This document shows positions 6,000 through 6,671 of a DNA stretch of 6,671 nt, one piece after another. A program made the translations under genes and the position numbers. Every line of letters starts with the position of its first letter. Within the stretch, counting starts at the first letter, position 1. Source of the DNA: an uncultured Treponema sp. (lineage in GTDB: Bacteria > Spirochaetota > Spirochaetia > Treponematales > Treponemataceae); NCBI GenBank assembly GCA_946403565.1, contig CAMJAJ010000079.1, positions 1-6,671 of the forward strand, read 5' to 3'. The notes below the pieces were generated by a model that saw only the letters and a list, made by a program, of their open reading frames with translations, did no database searches and was not told where the DNA came from.

Positions 6000-6647
6000 C
6001 TAGAAGCCCGGCAGGGCGAGGATCTCCTCGGGCCGGTCCACGATGGGGCCTGCCCCCTGGGCGGTCAGGAAGTCCCGGCTGCGGAAGCCCCAGGCGACGC
6101 TGACGCAGGGCAGGCCGGAGTTCCGTGCGGTGGCCATGTCCACGTCCGAGTCGCCGATGTAGACGGCGGTGGACTTGTCCTCGCCGAGGGCCTTGAGCGC
6201 GGTGTAGACCGAGTCCGGGGCGGGCTTGCGCCGGACGCCCGCCGCCTCGTTCTCGCCGATCGCCGCCTCCTGCGGGATGGAGGTGAAGTAGAGGGCTGCC
6301 AGCTCCTTCACCTGGGCGTCGGGCTTGTTGGAGACGATGGCCATCTTGACGCCCTTCTCTTTCAGCTGCTCGATCAGCTCCAGCACGCCGGGATAGGCGC
6401 GGGTCTTGTTCCGGTAGTTGCCGGCGTAGATCCGCTTCATGCTGTCCAGCGCCTTCCCGTAGTCGGGGTTGGACTTGCCGCCCGGCAGCGCCTTCTCCAT
6501 CATCACGCCCAGGCCGTTGCCGACGAACTGCCGCACCTCGTCGACCGTGTGCGGGGGGTAGTTCAGGCCTGCGAGGGCTTGGTTGCAGCTGTCCGTCAGG
6601 TCCTCCAGCGTGTCCAGCAGCGTTCCGTCCAGGTCGAATATGACCAT
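6000..6647 (-). CDS. gph: HAD-superfamily hydrolase, phosphoglycolate phosphatase-like
   Basis: This cytoplasmic phosphatase of the Gph/PGP type probably converts 2-phosphoglycolate to glycolate and phosphate, though HAD substrates are hard to predict. Numbering from the ATG at 6647 (215 residues): motif I FDLDGTLLDT with nucleophile Asp5 and acid/base Asp7; helical cap domain about 14-80, with GNGLGVMMEKAL typical of this family; motif II VSNKPD with Ser106; motif III Lys141 in RRKPAPD; motif IV GDSDVDM (165-171) with the Mg-binding Asp166 and Asp170. Length and order are normal. An in-frame ATG at 6665 would add six residues (MEGTYK), but GGAAGGA (6657-6663) sits nine bases before the ATG at 6647, so I prefer the shorter form. 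The gene ends 146 bases before the ATPase gene on the same strand. No good terminator is seen between them, so some read-through is possible. The upstream region is outside the window. Confidence 0.9.
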   Translation of the reverse strand: MVIFDLDGTLLDTLEDLTDSCNQALAGLNYPPHTVDEVRQFVGNGLGVMMEKALPGGKSNPDYGKALDSMKRIYAGNYRNKTRAYPGVLELIEQLKEKGVKMAIVSNKPDAQVKELAALYFTSIPQEAAIGENEAAGVRRKPAPDSVYTALKALGEDKSTAVYIGDSDVDMATARNSGLPCVSVAWGFRSRDFLTAQGAGPIVDRPEEILALPGF

Positions 6648-6656
6648 CTTGTATGT

Positions 6657-6663
6657 TCCTTCC
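6657..6663 (-). promoter_or_regulatory. Ribosome binding site deciding the HAD hydrolase start
   Basis: GGAAGGA on the minus strand lies 9 bases before the ATG at 6647. It overlaps the last base of the alternative ATG at 6665-6663. Only 6 bases upstream of that alternative start are in the window (CATATT), so a ribosome site for it cannot be excluded. Confidence 0.55.
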
Positions 6664-6671
6664 ATAATATG

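Overview
The window looks like chromosomal DNA of a moderately high-GC (about 60 % by eye) anaerobic bacterium. A spirochaete of the Treponema type is my best guess. The guess rests on the style of the polyamine-binding protein at the left edge and on the four-gene ABC / GldG / DUF4340 cluster, which I recall from treponemes. The cluster also occurs in Firmicutes and other phyla, so the assignment is tentative.

Layout. (1) Bases 1-544, plus strand: the 3' part of a PotD-like spermidine/putrescine-binding protein gene, cut by the window edge. (2) Bases 545-952: a region between two convergent genes. It holds a large GC-rich imperfect hairpin (576-627), a lower-GC stretch with a short ORF that ends in one TPR-like motif (655-891, probably a gene remnant), and a perfect 11-bp stem terminator (860-885) best oriented for the minus-strand operon. 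(3) Bases 953-5853, minus strand: a tightly packed operon read right to left, ABC ATPase > ABC-2 permease > GldG-like protein > DUF4340 protein. Two junctions are 4-base ATGA overlaps and one is a 4-base gap. (4) Bases 5854-5999: a promoter-like region with nested inverted repeats upstream of the ATPase gene. (5) Bases 6000-6665, minus strand: a HAD hydrolase of the phosphoglycolate phosphatase type.

How the genes fit together. The ATPase and the six-helix permease should form an ABC-2 type membrane complex. The GldG-like and DUF4340 proteins are each membrane-anchored with large extracytoplasmic domains, and probably sit on the outer side of the inner membrane as its partners. In Flavobacterium the related GldA/GldF/GldG set is needed for gliding. 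Here no other gliding gene is visible, a DUF4340 partner is added, and the substrate is unknown. This cluster is the closest thing in the window to an undescribed system. It is a known but functionally uncharacterised arrangement rather than a new one. I saw no CRISPR array, tRNA, rRNA or insertion sequence.
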